Shown piece after piece: positions 5,760 through 7,277 of a stretch of 7,277 nt of DNA. The notes beneath the pieces were generated by a model. That model ran no database searches, had not been told where the DNA came from, and saw nothing but the letters and a program-made list of their open reading frames with translations. The position numbers and the translations under genes are program-made. Each line of letters begins with the position of its first letter. Position 1 is the first letter of the stretch. Origin of the DNA: Pseudobdellovibrionaceae bacterium (GTDB lineage: Bacteria; Bdellovibrionota; Bdellovibrionia; Bdellovibrionales; JAMPXM01); the NCBI GenBank assembly GCA_016791465.1, contig JAEUWE010000417.1:1-7277 (forward strand). Direction: 5' to 3'.

Positions 5760-6223
5760 AAGTGTCTGATGTTTTTTTCGCGAGCAAACGACAGATCCAT
5801 TGTCGTCAGACGCAGACGTCCACAGAGAAAGTGAGCAAACGAGCGATAAGCCTTTACGGCAATCGCGGGCTCTTTTTCAAAAACCTTTCTTAATGCATCA
5901 AAGTCGATTTTCACGATCTCTGATTTTTCCATGGCAATCACTGTCGCTGAGCGCGCTTCGCCGTCGACAAACGACATCTCGCCAAAGTGCGAACCGGTAC
6001 CAAGCTGAGCGACGTCCACCGAATCGTCTTTTCCCGACCGACGAATTCTCACCGATCCAAATTTAATGACAAACAGCGAGGCGGCTTTGTCGCCTTCACT
6101 GAAAACCTCGTCACCCGGATTATAAGTTTCAACTGTTGCGATAGCATTCACAGATTCCAACTCTTTTGGTGAGAGGTCTTTGAAGAGGTAGACATTCTGG
6201 ATGAGATTCTGATGTTGAGACAT
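5756..6223 (-). CDS. Stand-alone cyclic nucleotide-binding domain protein
   Basis: The 155-residue product is essentially one Crp/PKA-type cyclic nucleotide-binding domain. A short N-terminal helix leads into LFKDLSPKELE (13-23), followed by the beta-roll with NPGDEVFSEGD (35-45) and FVIKFGSVRI (51-60). The phosphate-binding cassette is FGEMSFVDGEARSATVIA (80-97), with G81, E82, R91 and A93 conserved as in proteins that bind cAMP or cGMP; the Arg is the residue that contacts the cyclic phosphate. C-terminal helices follow, but there is no helix-turn-helix, kinase, channel or cyclase domain, so it is not a Crp-like transcription factor. It may act as a cyclic-nucleotide sensor that binds another protein. 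The ATG at 6223 is chosen over an in-frame TTG at 6250 because GGAAGGAA lies just upstream of it. The gene is convergent with PAP2 (4-base overlap) and divergent from the epimerase-like gene. Actual ligand binding is not proven by sequence. Confidence 0.93.
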   Translation of the reverse strand: MSQHQNLIQNVYLFKDLSPKELESVNAIATVETYNPGDEVFSEGDKAASLFVIKFGSVRIRRSGKDDSVDVAQLGTGSHFGEMSFVDGEARSATVIAMEKSEIVKIDFDALRKVFEKEPAIAVKAYRSFAHFLCGRLRLTTMDLSFAREKNIRHF

Positions 6224-6230
6224 GTGGATA

Positions 6231-6238
6231 TTCCTTCC
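6231..6238 (-). promoter_or_regulatory. Ribosome binding site of the cyclic nucleotide-binding protein gene
   Basis: On the minus strand GGAAGGAA occupies 6238 down to 6231, with its AAGGA core about 8 bases before the ATG at 6223. This spacing decides for the ATG and against the TTG at 6250, which would place the site inside the coding region. Confidence 0.75.
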
Positions 6239-6256
6239 GTTGCATCGCAAAGCGCA

Positions 6257-6283
6257 TTTACAGGATAAGAAACTGTCTATGAT
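6257..6283 (+). promoter_or_regulatory. Likely promoter of the epimerase-like gene
   Basis: TTTACA (6257-6262) and TATGAT (6278-6283) each match the -35 and -10 consensus in five of six positions. The spacer is 15 bases, slightly short. Transcription would start near 6290-6292, within a few bases of the ATG at 6293. The whole divergent spacer is only 69 bases, so the promoter of the minus-strand gene must share it; a weak candidate for that strand is TAGAGA (6294 down to 6289) with TCTTAT 17 bases further on. Confidence 0.45.
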
Positions 6284-6288
6284 CCTGT
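6260..6288. repeat. Inverted repeat across the epimerase promoter, possible operator
   Basis: ACAGGAT (6260-6266) and ATCCTGT (6282-6288) form perfect 7-base inverted arms with a 15-base spacer; the arm centres are 22 bases apart, about two turns of the helix. The left arm overlaps the -35 box and the right arm overlaps the -10 box and the expected transcription start, which fits a repressor site. It could also fold as an RNA hairpin only if transcription starts further upstream. Confidence 0.4.
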
Positions 6289-6292
6289 CTCT

Positions 6293-7277
6293 ATGAAAGT
6301 TCTTGTAACTGGCGCAACCGGATTTCTAGGCTCATGGCTCACCAAAAAGCTTCTCGACGAAGGTTTTGAGGTCGCCGTACTGATTCGCTCAAAACACAAG
6401 CTGGCGGAGGAGCTCCCGGGATTCCGAGTCGAAGCCAGAGAAGGAGACGTCACCAGCCTCGACTCCGTCCGCAGGGCCATGACCAACGTCCAGGGCGTCT
6501 TTCATCTCGCCGGCCTTGTCGCCTATACCCGTTCCGAACGCGCAGCGATGGAACGGGTGAATGTCGTCGGCACTCAGAACATCGTCACTGCTTGTCTTGA
6601 AAATCGAGTCGAACGACTCCTGCATCTTTCATCGGTCACCGCCATCGGCGCCGGTTTTACTCCCGATCAGGTTCTCAATGAAACTTCGACCTACAATATC
6701 AAGCACCTTAATCTTGGCTACTTCGAGACGAAGCGGCTCGCAGAGGAACACGTCATCGACGCATGCAGAACGCGCGGACTCAACGCGGTCATTCTCAACC
6801 CATCGACAATCTACGGACCCGGCGACGCAAAGAAAGGAAGCCGTGGCTCACAACTCAAGGTTGCGCGCGGCTCTTTCCCATTCTATCCGCCCGGAGGAGT
6901 CGGCATCGTTCACGTCGACGATGTCGTCGATCTTTGCGTACAGGCCTTCCGGCACGGAAAAGTCGGCGAGCGAACCATCATCACGAGTGAGAATCTCTTG
7001 ATACAAGATGTCTTCTCGCGAATCGCCAGACTTGCCGGCGTTCAGCCGCCGTCGATTGCACTTCCACGGTCGGTGATCTTTGGGCTCGGTCATCTCGGCG
7101 ATGCCCTTGAATCAGTCGGCCTCAAAGGTCCAATTAATACCGAGAACGCTTGGTCTTCGGTTCTCTACCATTGGTTTAGCAATGAGAAAGCCCGACACGA
7201 CTTCGCCTTCAAACCAAAGCCAGCCGACCTCGCGCTAGAAGCCAGCGTACGCTGGATTAAAGACAACGGCCTGTTGA
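6293..7277 (+). CDS. NAD(P)-dependent epimerase/dehydratase-like oxidoreductase, 3' end missing
   Basis: This frame stays open to the right edge, giving 328 visible residues. It is an extended short-chain dehydrogenase/reductase with a Rossmann fold: TGATGFLG (6-13) is the GxxGxxG dinucleotide-binding loop, HLAG (71-74) follows, S113/S114 with Y143 and K147 (YFETK) form the catalytic set, and NPSTIYGPGD (169-178) and VHVDD (206-210) are typical later motifs. The combination resembles dihydroflavonol-4-reductase-like proteins and the hopanoid-associated epimerase HpnA. No other hopanoid gene is in the window, so I give no symbol. Likely substrates are nucleotide sugars, sterol- or lipid-linked alcohols, or similar. 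The visible end, WIKDNGLL, resembles usual C-termini of the family, so few residues are missing; the next codon begins with A and so is not a stop. The ATG start gives the Rossmann strand MKVLVTGATG at once, but there is no Shine-Dalgarno sequence before it. Confidence 0.92.
   Translation, partial: MKVLVTGATGFLGSWLTKKLLDEGFEVAVLIRSKHKLAEELPGFRVEAREGDVTSLDSVRRAMTNVQGVFHLAGLVAYTRSERAAMERVNVVGTQNIVTACLENRVERLLHLSSVTAIGAGFTPDQVLNETSTYNIKHLNLGYFETKRLAEEHVIDACRTRGLNAVILNPSTIYGPGDAKKGSRGSQLKVARGSFPFYPPGGVGIVHVDDVVDLCVQAFRHGKVGERTIITSENLLIQDVFSRIARLAGVQPPSIALPRSVIFGLGHLGDALESVGLKGPINTENAWSSVLYHWFSNEKARHDFAFKPKPADLALEASVRWIKDNGLL

Noticed and set aside
6224..6250. TTG start at 6250 for the cyclic nucleotide-binding protein
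   Set aside because: The extension of nine residues would be encoded by the ribosome binding site region of the ATG at 6223, and the domain is complete without it.
6561..7001. Plus-strand open frame of 146 codons in the right part
   Set aside because: It is the wrong frame of the epimerase-like gene, whose own frame runs from 6293 to the window edge with Rossmann and catalytic motifs; the product of this frame is a Ser/Arg-rich artefact.

Overview
The window reads as chromosomal DNA from a Gram-negative-type bacterium. GC content is moderate, coding density is high, and TCG, CTC and ATC codons are frequent. Two of the six genes encode proteins with Sec-type signal peptides and no family I recognise. 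A member of the Bdellovibrionota or another delta-like lineage would fit, but this is an impression from gene style and not a demonstrated assignment. I see no tRNA, rRNA, CRISPR array, insertion sequence or phage gene.

Layout from left to right. (1) The 3' part of a cyclophilin-type peptidyl-prolyl isomerase gene (1-483, +), with unusual cysteines and an active-site loop insertion. (2) A spacer of 200 bases with an AT-rich promoter-like stretch and a 12-base perfect palindrome. (3) A very large gene (684-4070, +) for a predicted exported protein of 1128 residues with eight cysteines. (4) A 339-base gap with two strong stem-loops and no convincing gene. (5) A gene for a small exported Ala/Arg-rich protein (4410-5048, +), closed by a textbook intrinsic terminator. 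(6) A PAP2-family membrane phosphatase (5145-5759, +). (7) Tail-to-tail with it and overlapping by the 4 bases CTAG, a stand-alone cyclic-nucleotide-binding-domain protein (5756-6223, -). (8) Divergent from that, an NAD(P)-dependent epimerase/dehydratase-like gene (6293 onward, +) that is open at the right edge.

The genes do not form one operon. Spacers of 200 and 339 bases, a strong terminator and two strand changes split the window into at least four transcription units. PAP2 and the epimerase-like enzyme could both serve envelope lipid or glycan metabolism, and the two exported proteins could act together in the periplasm or outside the cell, but nothing in the sequence proves either link. 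The least explained parts are the 1128-residue exported orphan, the small exported Arg-rich protein after it, and the structured gap between them. A second theme is translation starts: three genes have clear Shine-Dalgarno sequences, while PAP2 and the epimerase-like gene have none and instead carry -10-like boxes only 6 to 9 bases before the start codon, which suggests leaderless mRNAs.
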